DNA of 60,000 bases from Membranipora membranacea (lineage: Eukaryota; Bryozoa; Gymnolaemata; Cheilostomatida; Membraniporidae). The position numbers and the translations under genes were made by a program. How positions within the stretch are numbered: the first letter of the stretch is position 1; the number at the start of each line of letters is the position of its first letter. The notes beneath the pieces were generated by a model that was given only the letters and a program-made list of their open reading frames with translations, had not been told where the DNA came from and did not search any database. The stretch spans positions 9,860,001-9,920,000 of the forward strand of contig OU612065.1 of the NCBI GenBank assembly GCA_914767715.1. The letters are read 5' to 3'. Positions 49,701 to 60,000 of the stretch are shown in pieces.

Positions 49701-52700
49701 TTCTTTTTTGTCTACATACCAACTCTGTATAATATATGTATAATATATTATAATATATGTATAATATATTATACGTCTATTATACATCCGATTTTGTTGT
49801 ATTGGTGCTTTATCTTGAGATAAACGGCCATCAACTGTGAATTATTTTCAAACCACTGTCTGGATGGCCAAAGTATAACAGTTTACATGGTACATGAGTG
49901 CTCTTTACATAAATCAAGACTAGCAGAATGTATATTATAGAGTTGTCTTCTCTCTGAACATAATGTTCAGAGAGTGAACAACTTCTTGTTTTGTGATCAC
50001 TGATTTACAATTTGAGCCAGCCAAATACAAAACCCAACTTCTTATCCAGTTTTATTACTCAGAATTCATTTTAATTATCAACCATCATTGATTGGAGATG
50101 TGGTTGATTATGAAATGCCACTACCAGCTGCACAGGCAGGGTTTGATCGCTTAAACTTCTACTCATGTGTGTAAAGAAATACTTGTACTATGGTTAATTG
50201 TGACAATAGGTAGTGCATCTGGCTATATGTATATTAATTTTGTATTGAAAATTTGGGACAGTGAAGCTTTGGTATAACCAATTTTGTGAAGCAATAAAAC
50301 ATTAAGAATGACACCATTGCTCTATGGTACAAACCTGAATTTAGTACTGCCGAAAAAAGTTGAGAAATGCAGAGAAATTTGCTAGAAAATTTGGGGGTTC
50401 ATTCGCAATATTGTTTATGGGCTCATAAGAATCACACCAAGGGATCATCGGAGAGGCACTACAACTACTTGTGTTACAGCACTCTACTCTTTATGAATGA
50501 CGTTAATATTAAAAGGCGTACTTCACCGGGTGATAGAGCGGAATTAGAAATTTAGAGTATATTGGTATTTTAGTGGAGATGGTTTCTAAGCATTTTAAGT
50601 GTGCATGTTAAGTAATGTCAGGTGTTGAGCCAACATTTTGGTAATTGGTGTCCATAGATTTCAACATCAAAGCATATCGTAGAGAAAGTTATGCCAAATG
50701 AATTGTGCAATAGAATGATCTACCCAAACAAATATTACCAAACTGACTCAAGTCCAGGTCGCAGACCAAGACTAAAAATAAGATGACTGGTAATAAATCA
50801 TTTGTTCTGCTATACCAGCAATCCAGAAGATATAAATAGGGTTTTTGATCACACTGTACATGACATGATAATCAGCTTTGTGTACAGATTAGAAGATTTA
50901 TATGTGCAACATAATTCAATGGATTAGGGCTAGGGCACACAGTCATAAGCCGCCTATGTGCTGATTAGCATATCAAGACTTAGAAGACAATCCTCATGAA
51001 AATTGGTCCTCATATACAATTTTCTGCTCTTTTTAAAAATAGTACAACACCATGTTATGACATCATGTTGAAACCAAAATATCAGTTTTCATTATAGTGT
51101 GTGTAATTCAACATGGGCAGAAGGAACTTTTGTCATAGTTACCCAAGGTCAGGTGTATGATAAAGTCAACTAAAAATTTGGTAACAGTGCAGATTAGAGG
51201 ATGGAATCATGATTCAAAGAATAGTAATCACATTACTGTAGCTCACATACCAGTTTTTATGGATTTGTGTTTATAGTTGGATTGTGCGAGCTCAGAGGAG
51301 GATGATGAGTTTGAGGTGGTAGAAGGTTACAGACTAAGTCAGCTGAGGAGGGCAGCAGCACGAGGACTGACAGCATGGCAATCTCACTCTAAGGCTGCTC
51401 CCCCCGCTGCACCTGAGGACAGTGTGTTCACTCCGCTATACAGACCCCCGAGGGCCTCAGAGCTGATAGACATACCACAAGAGGAAGACTACTCACAAGA
51501 CTGGGATAACTCTACATATGGTGAGGTGATGCAGAGCTGAGACATCTACATCACTGACATGAAATATATATCAGTGGTCATAAATCTTTACAGTGTTGAT
51601 CTTTTGAAATGTTTGATGTTTTATTGGTGAGTTTGAAAATCCTACAACATCAGCCTCCTGCCCATCCTCCAGCGGCCATTGACACACACCAACAATTTTG
51701 CAGCTACTCCCCATTACCTTATATGCTAAATAAGTAAAATTTATTTTGGATATCAGTGCATACTGCATACATCTATGCATATCTAGTGATCATCGTTTCA
51801 TCATTTTCAGACGGCATGATGCCAATTGAGGGGACAAAATCATAACTGGTTGTTCCTTCTGCTATCTCAAAAAGTCTTCAAGCCTAATAACATAATATGT
51901 TTTACAATTTTCTTGTAGGAGTAGAGGAAGAAGAAGACTGGGATTCCTGTACCCATGATGACAATCCCTATGGTGAGATATTATAACCTCTGATGATAGT
52001 TAGCTGTGTTCTGTGTCCAGTCTCATTGACAATCTCAGTCCAAATAGGCCTTGAACGCTCATAACGTTATCTCTCTTATATTATACATCTCTGTAGTCTT
52101 TGATAGTCTCATCTTCCAAAAACAACACTTTCTTACACGCTCCTCATCTAAAACAGAATCTCAAATGAGGGCAGTCTTCAAACTACACTGAGCTCAATAA
52201 TTGTTTTCATACTGTATAATATCACAGTGTCAGGATATCCTTATTCTGTGCTATTATGCTAGTTGTCCACGGTGTCCTCGGTATGTCATGATTTGTACTG
52301 CTGAACAATAAAGCCACAAGCTTGGATTTTAATTAGAATGCTTGAAAATCAATTTGTCAGTCTTTTTAAGTAGATTTCCAGAGCTATTAAACTTTTCACC
52401 CTACCAAAGATTATAAATACTAGTCATTGACCCTACTATTCTGTCTACTTGATTTTTTAACATCTCGCAGACCTGTGAGCCAAAAAGTGTAGGACTGAGA
52501 AGAGAAAGGAGAGTTTTTTTCAATTTTTGGTGAGACATAACAACCAATAATTCTTTTTCTTAATGTACTTAATGTACTCAGCCTGATGTTATCAGTTATT
52601 GCAATCATACATACATACATACCTAAGAACCACATGACAAGCTAGAATGGTGTCAACTATCAGAAATAATATGATTATGTGTAAACCTAAATTACAGTTT

Positions 52701-53182
52701 AAATTGTTATAGTTTGACATCATTTGCTATAATACTCATGACACTGCTCCAACCCTCATATAACTATTTTGTAGGGCTACCAGTAGTTTATCAGCACCCA
52801 AGCTTACATCCAGCTTACAGATTAGATCATAGATTTACGCCGGCTGATATTCACAGACCAAGCTATCTCCACCTCTTCCAGCGTACGGACAGTGGATGTG
52901 TGCAGGTAGAGGAAGGCCAGTTTGATGATACAGATCCTGTCACGTAAGTGCAAAGGTGACATGAGAACAAAAGTTCAGTGCTTTATATATGGTGCATAGT
53001 GGTATGTAGGATACTGTTGTTCCTTCTCCCCCTCCCCTCCCAACAGATTTTCAAGTTATGTACATTGGTTGTCAGCGCTATGCAGAGACATGGCTCAGCG
53101 ACGGGAGAAGGGCAGGGAGGTGCACTTTTGTTTTATAATAAATATCATGTGTTTTCTATGCCAACAGCCAGTTCATATGTGA
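46773..53182 (+). CDS. Leucine-rich-repeat protein with acidic C-terminal tail, 9 exons, 691 aa
   Basis: Exons: 46773-47648, 47913-48066, 48354-48477, 48849-49005, 49533-49694, 51277-51520, 51919-51972, 52775-52943, 53047-53182 (TGA); phases agree throughout. The first ~420 residues are about 17 tandem 23-residue LRRs of the Shoc2/Ras-suppressor type (LxxLxLxxNxLxxLPxxφ, e.g. LEYLNISENRLDTLPETFG). There is no signal peptide or membrane segment, so an intracellular protein is expected. The remaining ~250 residues are not LRR: NWRRKISSY, an acidic EEDDEFEVVEGYRL segment, two related WD/Asp motifs (DYSQDWDNSTYG and EEDWDSCTHDDNPYG), then PSYLHLFQRTDSGC and a Cys-rich hydrophobic end. Start is the first ATG after the acceptor at 46756; an upstream coding exon cannot be excluded. 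The junction 47648/47913 is the least certain: it leaves one LRR about ten residues too long. LRR fold is secure; orthology to a named gene is not claimed. Confidence 0.85.
48146..48190. repeat. AT-rich hairpin in LRR intron
   Basis: TATTATAAACATATTATAT (48146-48164) pairs with ATATAATATGTTTATGATA (48172-48190), one mismatch, 7-nt loop. Confidence 0.8.
49168..49206. repeat. 13-bp tandem repeat x 3
   Basis: CTGCTCCCTCAGA occurs three times head to tail (first unit begins GTG) in the fifth LRR-gene intron. Each unit carries a CTCAG acceptor-like string. Confidence 0.85.
49737..49775. repeat. AT-rich tandem duplication TATAATATATG
   Basis: A block close to TATAATATATGTATAATATAT is present twice in tandem just after the exon 49533-49694. 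Simple-sequence growth; no function implied. Confidence 0.7.
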
Positions 53183-53617
53183 AAATAAAAATCGTCATTA
53201 TTTGTAAATAATTATTTATAATTATAGTAAATTATAGTAAATAATTATTTATAAATATAGTGTCATTTTTCAAGTTTGATAAAAGCAATTTATAATGGCA
53301 ATTATGCTTCCTCATGTTGTTGCCATATTTCTTCGAACCCGAAAAAATAAATACCTGGAATTCTCATTTATTTATACAACTATTATTAAAGGAAGCACAA
53401 CCTGGATTATAGTGTATGTTTTCCAAAAATAAAATCTCTATTGAGTAAATAATGTATGAATAAAACAGTTTATTTTAATTCCATTATGAGATTGAGTTGC
53501 GCTACAGAAAATGATCAACTCTAAACTATAGCTTAAAAAGCATAAAAAGATTGTTGTCACAATTGAATGTGTTGGAGGGACCGAGCTTACAACATGGAAT
53601 AATAGATGTAACTTGAT
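53183..53617. other. Convergent 3' region between LRR and receptor genes
   Basis: 435 bp between two stop codons. Plus-strand AATAAA directly after the LRR stop (53184-53189); minus-strand AATAAA reads 53474-53469, 144 bases past the receptor stop. A duplicated AT-rich string around TAAATAATTATTTATA (about 53204-53260) lies between them. Confidence 0.5.
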
Positions 53618-54589
53618 CTAGGTCTGTGTCACACTCATGACTGGGACACATTTCAGGCCAATGGCCAGCTCTTCCTTCAGTGCTCTATCACTGAATATCT
53701 GACAGTACATTCCGAGTACAGCGCACATTCGGGCTGACAGTATACACCAGTTATAACTGTAGGGTGACACAATCAATGTGGTATCAGATAGTACCAAGAT
53801 AAGTAAACCCGCTTGGCTGAGGCCTAATAGTGCTGCATGAGCTATCACACCCTTAGTAGCTCGATTTGGCTTTTCTTCGCTCCAAGCACCAAGTCTTTGT
53901 TGGGATGGATGGCAGTTTCTAGGTACGTGTTTCAATACAGCTCCCACTTGATTACCTGGTCTTGATTTCCAACAAATTCTGAGGCTGATAGCAATTATAG
54001 CGGTTAGTGGTGACAGTAGAGTTATGATAAGAACAGCGATCAGCGTAAACATCCAGGTGTTTGAGTCAGAAATATCCCATAAATACTGATAATTCTCACC
54101 GTGGTACACCAGAGTGACCATTGTGGTTGGAGGGAGACAGATAACTCCACCACACCACAACCATAGGGCAATAAACGCATAGAGGAAATTCCGCCTTTGT
54201 ACTAGCAGACCAACATCTGATTGTCTGCCCGTTCTATAGAAGATATCAGCCATATTCAAAGTCAGGGTCAGCATCGTGATGCCACTCAACGAATAATCCA
54301 CTATGTTTAAAGTGTAAAAACTTGCGCTGCTAATTTCTCCAAGCAGAGTCATGGCCTTCATATTGAGAATAATCACATTCTGAAACATCTCCAGAACTAG
54401 TATATGATAGAAGTATATGTGAAGCTGATGAACCTTTTTCACTCTCCTGCATAGAGAAATGATACCCAATATTCCCAAGGATGCTCCAAATATCATTGTG
54501 GTTAAATATCCGGACAGTAATATTTGAGTTTGCCAATCTCCTGTCGTGTTTGTGGTGTTGCTGGCCACTGATGGTGTCACTGTATCCAT
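53618..54589 (-). CDS. Seven-transmembrane receptor-like protein, intronless, 323 aa
   Basis: Probably a G-protein-coupled receptor of a divergent rhodopsin-like type in the plasma membrane. The frame opens with a short extracellular N-terminus carrying NTTNTT sequons and then seven hydrophobic helices, about residues 26-48 (ILLSGYLTTMIFGASLGILG), 57-80, 92-117, 133-157, 178-208, 244-265 and 277-300. TM1-TM2 and TM5-TM6 are joined by basic cytoplasmic loops (LCRRVKKVHQ; SLRICWKSRPGNQ; SEEKPNRATKG). The usual class A signatures are missing: DRY at the end of TM3 is replaced by NMADIFYRTGR and there is no NPxxY in TM7 (MYCQIFSDRALKEEL instead). A single exon, unlike its neighbours, which is common for invertebrate GPCR expansions. 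Start is the only suitable ATG (54589). Ligand unknown; a non-GPCR seven-helix protein is the alternative. Confidence 0.75.
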   Translation of the reverse strand: MDTVTPSVASNTTNTTGDWQTQILLSGYLTTMIFGASLGILGIISLCRRVKKVHQLHIYFYHILVLEMFQNVIILNMKAMTLLGEISSASFYTLNIVDYSLSGITMLTLTLNMADIFYRTGRQSDVGLLVQRRNFLYAFIALWLWCGGVICLPPTTMVTLVYHGENYQYLWDISDSNTWMFTLIAVLIITLLSPLTAIIAISLRICWKSRPGNQVGAVLKHVPRNCHPSQQRLGAWSEEKPNRATKGVIAHAALLGLSQAGLLILVLSDTTLIVSPYSYNWCILSARMCAVLGMYCQIFSDRALKEELAIGLKCVPVMSVTQT

Positions 54590-57529
54590 GATATAAAATC
54601 TCTGTTATTCCTGTGTAAAATATAATAACGGGCGATACAAAATTTGAACTGACATCACCTTCCTAGCATTGCTCACTGCCACAAATTTTGCAGGAGCTGT
54701 TTGAAAAGGCAACAGAAAACACTAACACAGTAATTATTTAAACTGGATCGGAAGCAAATGCACCCTGATTCAAATATTATTTACTTGAGACAATTGTAAA
54801 TGCATGTAAATACACTTCATTTGATCCTAATAAAACTTTTGATGACTTGATGGTCTTCTTCTCTCATCATGCAGCTCTGCATTGCCATTAGATACAATTT
54901 AAGCAGCAGTTGGTAGTCAAGCAGGCAATTAAATATTTGTAACGATATACAGAAGTAGCTAATACACATTCCCAGTCCCACTGTGTCCCAAATATCTAGC
55001 ATGCGGGATATCAAAGCTGCCTGCACATTCCAGCTCTTCTAATTGTGTGATTTGGTGACTGAGCTGTTTGTTTGGCAGACTGGCAAAGTTCAGTCCAAAG
55101 TTTCTAATTGTTATTGATTCTCTAAAGTAACCTGGTCAGAATTTCATTAATCCTGTATAAAATTATCAACAATTGCTGTAAAATTGCAAATATTGTAGTT
55201 GAATAATTCAATAAAAGTTATAAGAAATTGCGGATGTAGCATTTTCCTCAATGATGTATATTTCGATATGACAATGATTTAATTCACCACTTGAATGGTA
55301 ATTTATTACTTGTTCTATCACGTATTTACAAAGCTGTATAATGCAATGCCATTCCTGTTGCTTTTTACCAGGTTGAAAGGAGAATTGAATCAAAAATAGC
55401 CGTTATTGACTTGACTACTGTTGCAATTGATCACAACGTTTGTCCCTCTTACCAAAGAAAAATCTCATAACAATATTTGCGCAATTGATCAAAAGATTAT
55501 CTTTTGCATGATCAACACTCTCTAGCCAGCAAGAAAATTTAAGTTTAGAGGTCATTGGTAGGATTGATGTCATGTCATCATATGCAAGGGACATGAAGTT
55601 CCCAAATGAGTTAAAGAATGGAGATTTGAGCCAAGAAATGTTTGTGCTATGTAGGTATGTTTGGATGTATTGCATGAATGTGGTGCTTCTAATGCCAACA
55701 GCAAAATTCGGCTCAGATTTACCTGGCTCTAAAACCTGTTTATTCACGGAACAAGTGTTTGTTATATATGCATATTTATATATCAATTTTATTTTATTTT
55801 ACTGACACACACTACAGATCAGGCATTCAAATTTGAAGTAAATATTAAATTGAGAATATTAATATTTTTATTATTACTTTTTCAACAATTAAACAGAAAG
55901 TTTTGAATTAAACCAAGGAGTCTACAACTCCTTGATTAAACAAACAAAACATTAGCCTTCTCTGTGTCGTAAATGTCTTGAGTCTCAAATGACTGCATGT
56001 GGAATTTTGTGGCATTCCATCATCACTTAGGCCTACTGCCAGAAAATCCCACATGCAGCTGTTTGAGTCCTCTAACTGTGTTATAACACCATAGAAGGTG
56101 ATTAGTAGCTACAAAGCTACTCATAATTGACCTTTACTCCTAGTTATTCCAACATCTTCACAATAAAACAAACATACATGCTCTCTTCTCATGCTCAAAT
56201 CTGCTCAATTATATATTGATATGTATCACAATTATATATGTAGGCCATAGCCACACTACAAAGTGATTTGTCTGATGTGCAACAATTTTTTTGCTCAATT
56301 TGCAGAACACCTAATAAACATTAAAAGCTTTTTATAGCCGGATTTGTCGATAATGGTTGTCTACTGAATATTGCATTTGTTAAAGCCTGGTTCATTATAG
56401 TTAACGTGCGACTGTATTTACTGTAGTGTTTTTCCTCTAATGAATATAACTTTGCTAACCAACGCCAACCTTAGAGGTTTTCAAGGGATCCTGAATCCTA
56501 CGTTGGCATTGAGGTTGAGTAGTGTTGTCTCTGATAGGGCTAGTGCAATGGGGTTGTGTCAGGAATTGTCCCTTATTATAGGGTTCGCTGAACAGATGAG
56601 ACCATAAATTGGCACTTTTTTATATAAGCTATCATTGGAGCAGATCACACTTTTTGGTCTGGCAGCCAGGGAAATTAAGATAGAAACAAAATGAGGGTAG
56701 TTTCATAGGCGGATTATGCTGACCCACTTAATGAGACAAAAATTGACTGCGAATATAATTTGATATTTATTATATTATATAATTTAATAAATATATCATT
56801 AAAATAAAGAGAAATAATAATATTCCAGCTTTGAATTTTGAATATTATATTAATCCAACCTGAAAATAGTGATTGCAGGAAAAAAAATCAGAATAACATA
56901 TATATTTTTTATGTTATTGTAATACAAAACAATTCTATATTTAATACAATAACTTAATATATATATGGAATTTTTTTGCAAAACAAACTTAGCTGTATAT
57001 TTCATGACACCTTCCTTACCCCCCCCCCCCACCCAACGGTCCTCGTCTTGGGTAAGGAGTGTAAGTAGGATCCAACATCACCTGCTATATGGAAAACTTC
57101 CCAAACTATAACCACCCAATGAATCACATTAGGTAAAAGCCTTTCACGCTTTCAAAATCTAATGATTAGTGTGTTTAGTTTTCTAAAAACAAAATTAAAT
57201 TAATTTGCCAATGAAAGCTTTTGTTCCATTTAGGTCAAGAATGTTGTCATCATAGCAGTTAGTAACATAGTACTGGTCGTGCAGTCCAATTTGAGTGAGC
57301 CAGGCTTTAGAGCCAATAGCCTCTGCCATGCGGTCTGGTCATGAGTACTTGGCTTTATACATAACAAGAGAGCAAACAATTAATCATTTTACTGAAACCC
57401 CGGACTCTTCATATAAACATATTCTCACTTCTGTTTCTATACACATACACCGGTTAGCCACAGTACAAACAACACTCGTTATATAGATATCTGATACTAC
57501 AGCGTAACTTACAGGCAGGTGATCCAAGC
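54590..57529. other. Intergenic region between divergent receptor and NHL genes
   Basis: About 2.9 kb without a supported gene. It holds the presumed promoters of both flanking genes, a small hairpin CAAGGAGT/ACTCCTTG at 55914-55934, another (AGTAGCT/AGCTACT) near 56104-56121, strongly AT-rich sequence at 56750-57000 and a C-run near 57019-57030. An open 123-codon minus-strand frame (55415-55786) has no recognisable motif. Confidence 0.55.
55914..55934. repeat. Small hairpin related to that at 8607
   Basis: CAAGGAGT (55914-55921) and ACTCCTTG (55927-55934) pair around CTACA; the flanks TTAAAC and GATTAA extend the symmetry loosely. Confidence 0.65.
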
Positions 57530-59059
57530 ATGCGCAGGCACTACAGCTGGTTTTATTTAGCATGTTTTTGCAGGTGAGTTCACATTATAAAGGAGTCTTT
57601 TTTGCGCATGACTTTATTTGTATCTTGTATCTGGTATTGTCAATTTATGTCAGCTGTATGGTCTTTAGTCCTGTAGAATATAGTGGGTAAATTTTGTAAT
57701 CCCGGACTGGAGTTACTGTTGCACAGGTCTCAAAATCTGCAGTACATTGTTGAGTTTTTCAGATTGTTCGAGCGACCTTATCCTAAATACACATGTCAGA
57801 AACCTCCCAATTAATTTCCTCAAGAATATTCTTTTTGCTCATATCGCTTGTTTTAATCTGCTTCTCTTGCTATAACACAGGTCAATTTACACCAGCAGTC
57901 GCTAAACTTTCTGCGCTGGCACATTGATTCTTGCTAATGCTCAATCTGACAGTATTTTTCCTTCCATTGTAGTGTTCATTACATTTCCACGAGTGCTGTA
58001 TCTACATATCAACTTCCATCCAGAGAACCAATTTACCATTTAACTCAGGATATAGCAAGGCGTGACATCCTACACCTCTCCTCATCTCGCGCTTTTTGGA
58101 CAAAAGAAGATGCAGAACAGAGTCCTACTATGGTGGTTGGGTCCAGAGAGTTGGGATATATTGAGGGCAACTCATCATACACTCGAGCTCAGTTCAGACA
58201 TATCAAATCTTTTGCACAAAAAGATAGTCACACATTTATCTTAGTAGATACATTTAATCATTGTTTGAGGTTGCTCGATATCAGAGGACAAAATACTTCA
58301 CGCTTTGCCGGTATTTGCGATGGTAGGAAGCCACTGAGTGAGAGTGATACCGATGTAGAATTCTCACAGCCAACAGATATAGCACTTCTTGATAATGTAG
58401 CATATGTGGCAGATACAGGCAGTGATTCGATATACATGCTGTTGTTCATAGAAAACCTCATCGCGAAACTAGATCTTAGTTTTAGACAAATGTCATCTGT
58501 TGCAATAGGCACCAACTTCCACGTGTTTTATGCAGCTTCGGCCGATAAAATTGTCAAGGTTAACATGAGTCAGGCTATAACAGCTGATGTGATCTATACC
58601 GATACTGCTCTGAGATCCACAGGCGATGATGTGATGACAAAAATATCATGGCTTAACAAAGAGAAGACATACTTAGCTATTATCAACCAAGAAACTGGAA
58701 TTTTAGGGATGATGAATCTTACTGCTCGAAGTAAATCTATGGTAACAATTTGCTCGATGTGTCACACTCCAAGGGCATGTTCAGATATTGTTGGCCCCAT
58801 GGCTCTGACCTCACGAGATACGCCTAACCCGGATATTGTCGGTTTGACCATAGCTTTACACAACAGCTCAATTGTTACTTTGCCTGACTTGAGGACACTC
58901 ATTGACTCAGCGACTCCAACAACAACCTGCCCGTCATTGTCTTCTGCCTACTTCACAGGTTTGATATCAGGCTGGGACATACCTGTAGTTACAAATTGCA
59001 TGTTATTTGTCAGTCTTTGGATGAGAGAATATAACCCACATTTTAACCCACATATTTAA
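57530..59059 (+). CDS. Secreted NHL-repeat/beta-propeller-like protein, 2 exons, 376 aa
   Basis: Exon 1, 57530-57573, encodes MRRHYSWFYLACFC and ends in a consensus CAG/GTGAGT donor; exon 2, 57973-59059, starts after TTGTAG and ends with TAA. Joined in phase they give an N-terminus with a short basic stretch followed by a hydrophobic core, read as a signal peptide. The mature part has NHL-like blades: VDTFNHCLRLLDI...SRFAGICDG, then FSQPTDIALLDNVAYVADTGSDSIYML, the classical D-T-x-N/S-H/D-x-hydrophobic and P-x-D/G-I pattern of extracellular NHL proteins. Further blades are weaker. Several N-x-S/T sequons and a few Cys (CSMCHTPRAC) support an extracellular site. The last ~25 residues (LFVSLWMREYNPHFNPHI) do not look like a propeller end, so an unseen splice to a downstream exon is possible. 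Confidence 0.7.
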
Positions 59060-60000
59060 CCCTTTCACCTGATGGTTTTAAATACTTTGGATTTGGGTAT
59101 GATCCAATTAGGAAATTTATGTCACTTCCACATCCTGGATATAACCAAGTCAAATTAAGTCAGATTAATGTTTCAGCCATTTCGCAGCGCCATTTATTTT
59201 GAAAAGGGAATTTCAATGAAAATTCGACAACAAAACCTATTTTGTACAATTTATCAGTATAATAATGAAGTTTGGCAATACATAGGGCTATTTTCAAAGG
59301 AAACCAATGATTCGTAGCAAAACAGCTGCCACCAAAAGACTTTAACAATGTAGACAATAATCCTATAACCTAAAATCTTTGACCAGACCAGAGGCTTATT
59401 TCTGTTACAATGTTATCATTGTCAGTGAGAAAAAAACAGAAATTTGTGGCTTGTTGACATCTGAATCGAACCAGCCCTGTTTGGCCATTGCAAGACATTC
59501 TAGTATTGAGTAGGGTAGACTTTGTAAGCAGACCAAACAGCAAATAAGTAATTTCAAGGTTTAATTTTTAAGTTCATTCACAGTGATCTTGTGCGCTTTT
59601 ACAAAAATTGATTTCAAAAGTGTACATCTTGGCAACCAGTTCTTCTTCGGAAATTGACACCGTTTCTAAAATTAATGCTGGAGGAAAAATCTTGAGGAAT
59701 TTGGTCGATATGGTCTATCTCATCATACAATCAAGGCGCTTGTTGATCGGAATGAGCATGACATAGATAGTCCACGACAGCACCCTAATCAGCTGCCTGT
59801 AAATACATGATGTTTTAATCTGAGGTAGACAATTTATTTCAGCCTCAGTGGACACACCTGAATTTTATGGTGAAAAAAACTGTGGAGCTGTACCTGTCTT
59901 AGAACAAGAGAAAACTACAGATTAAGTGGATTTATAGTCTTAGTTTCTCAGATTCTATGAGGGATATCATCAGGATGAGTTGAATGGAGTTGATGATTGA
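59060..60000. other. Right end of window, no gene seen
   Basis: AT-rich sequence; no open frame with recognisable motif, no tRNA or repeat array. It may be 3' UTR or intron of the NHL-type gene if that gene continues. Confidence 0.5.

Noticed and set aside
55415-55786. 123-codon minus-strand frame
   Set aside because: No recognisable domain and an equally open opposite frame; not enough to call a gene or transposon piece.

Overview
The window is nuclear DNA of an animal. It is AT-rich, the genes are split by many short GT-AG introns, and homologues of metazoan nuclear proteins (SMC6, ATAD2, ZCCHC4) can be reconstructed exon by exon with reading phase kept across every junction. The compact genes and the secreted NHL-type and divergent seven-helix receptor genes fit a marine invertebrate, possibly a sponge, but nothing read here fixes the phylum. 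No prokaryotic operon, CRISPR array or bacterial gene is visible.

Layout: 1-8067 (+) is the 3' three quarters of SMC6, whose 5' end lies left of the window; its first intron holds a 17-bp minisatellite that seems to have grown from the A box of a tRNA-like sequence. 9834-20388 (+) is a complete 26-exon ATAD2-type gene (AAA+ ATPase plus bromodomain, 1561 codons). 20763-23951 (-) is a complete ZCCHC4-type rRNA methyltransferase gene (458 codons), convergent with ATAD2. 26105-39644 (-) is one very large gene (19 exons, 2725 codons) for a mostly disordered nuclear-type protein that I do not recognise; one exon alone carries about 1429 codons. 40000-46700 is repeat-rich: three fold-back elements and a broken non-LTR retrotransposon (42210-44752). 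46773-53182 (+) encodes a 691-residue leucine-rich-repeat protein with an acidic, non-LRR tail. 53618-54589 (-) is an intronless seven-helix receptor-like gene. 57530-59059 (+) is a two-exon gene for a secreted NHL/beta-propeller-like protein. The ends and gaps hold no further supported gene.

The first three genes all serve the nucleus: SMC6 in DNA repair and chromosome maintenance, ATAD2 at acetylated chromatin, ZCCHC4 in 28S rRNA modification. There is no sign that they form a functional unit; the clustering looks like ordinary animal gene order. No clear new biological system was found. The items most worth a second look are the 2725-residue unknown protein, the A-box-derived minisatellite, the perfect 52-bp palindrome, the ZCCHC4 homologue without its zinc knuckle, and the LRR protein with an unplaced acidic tail.
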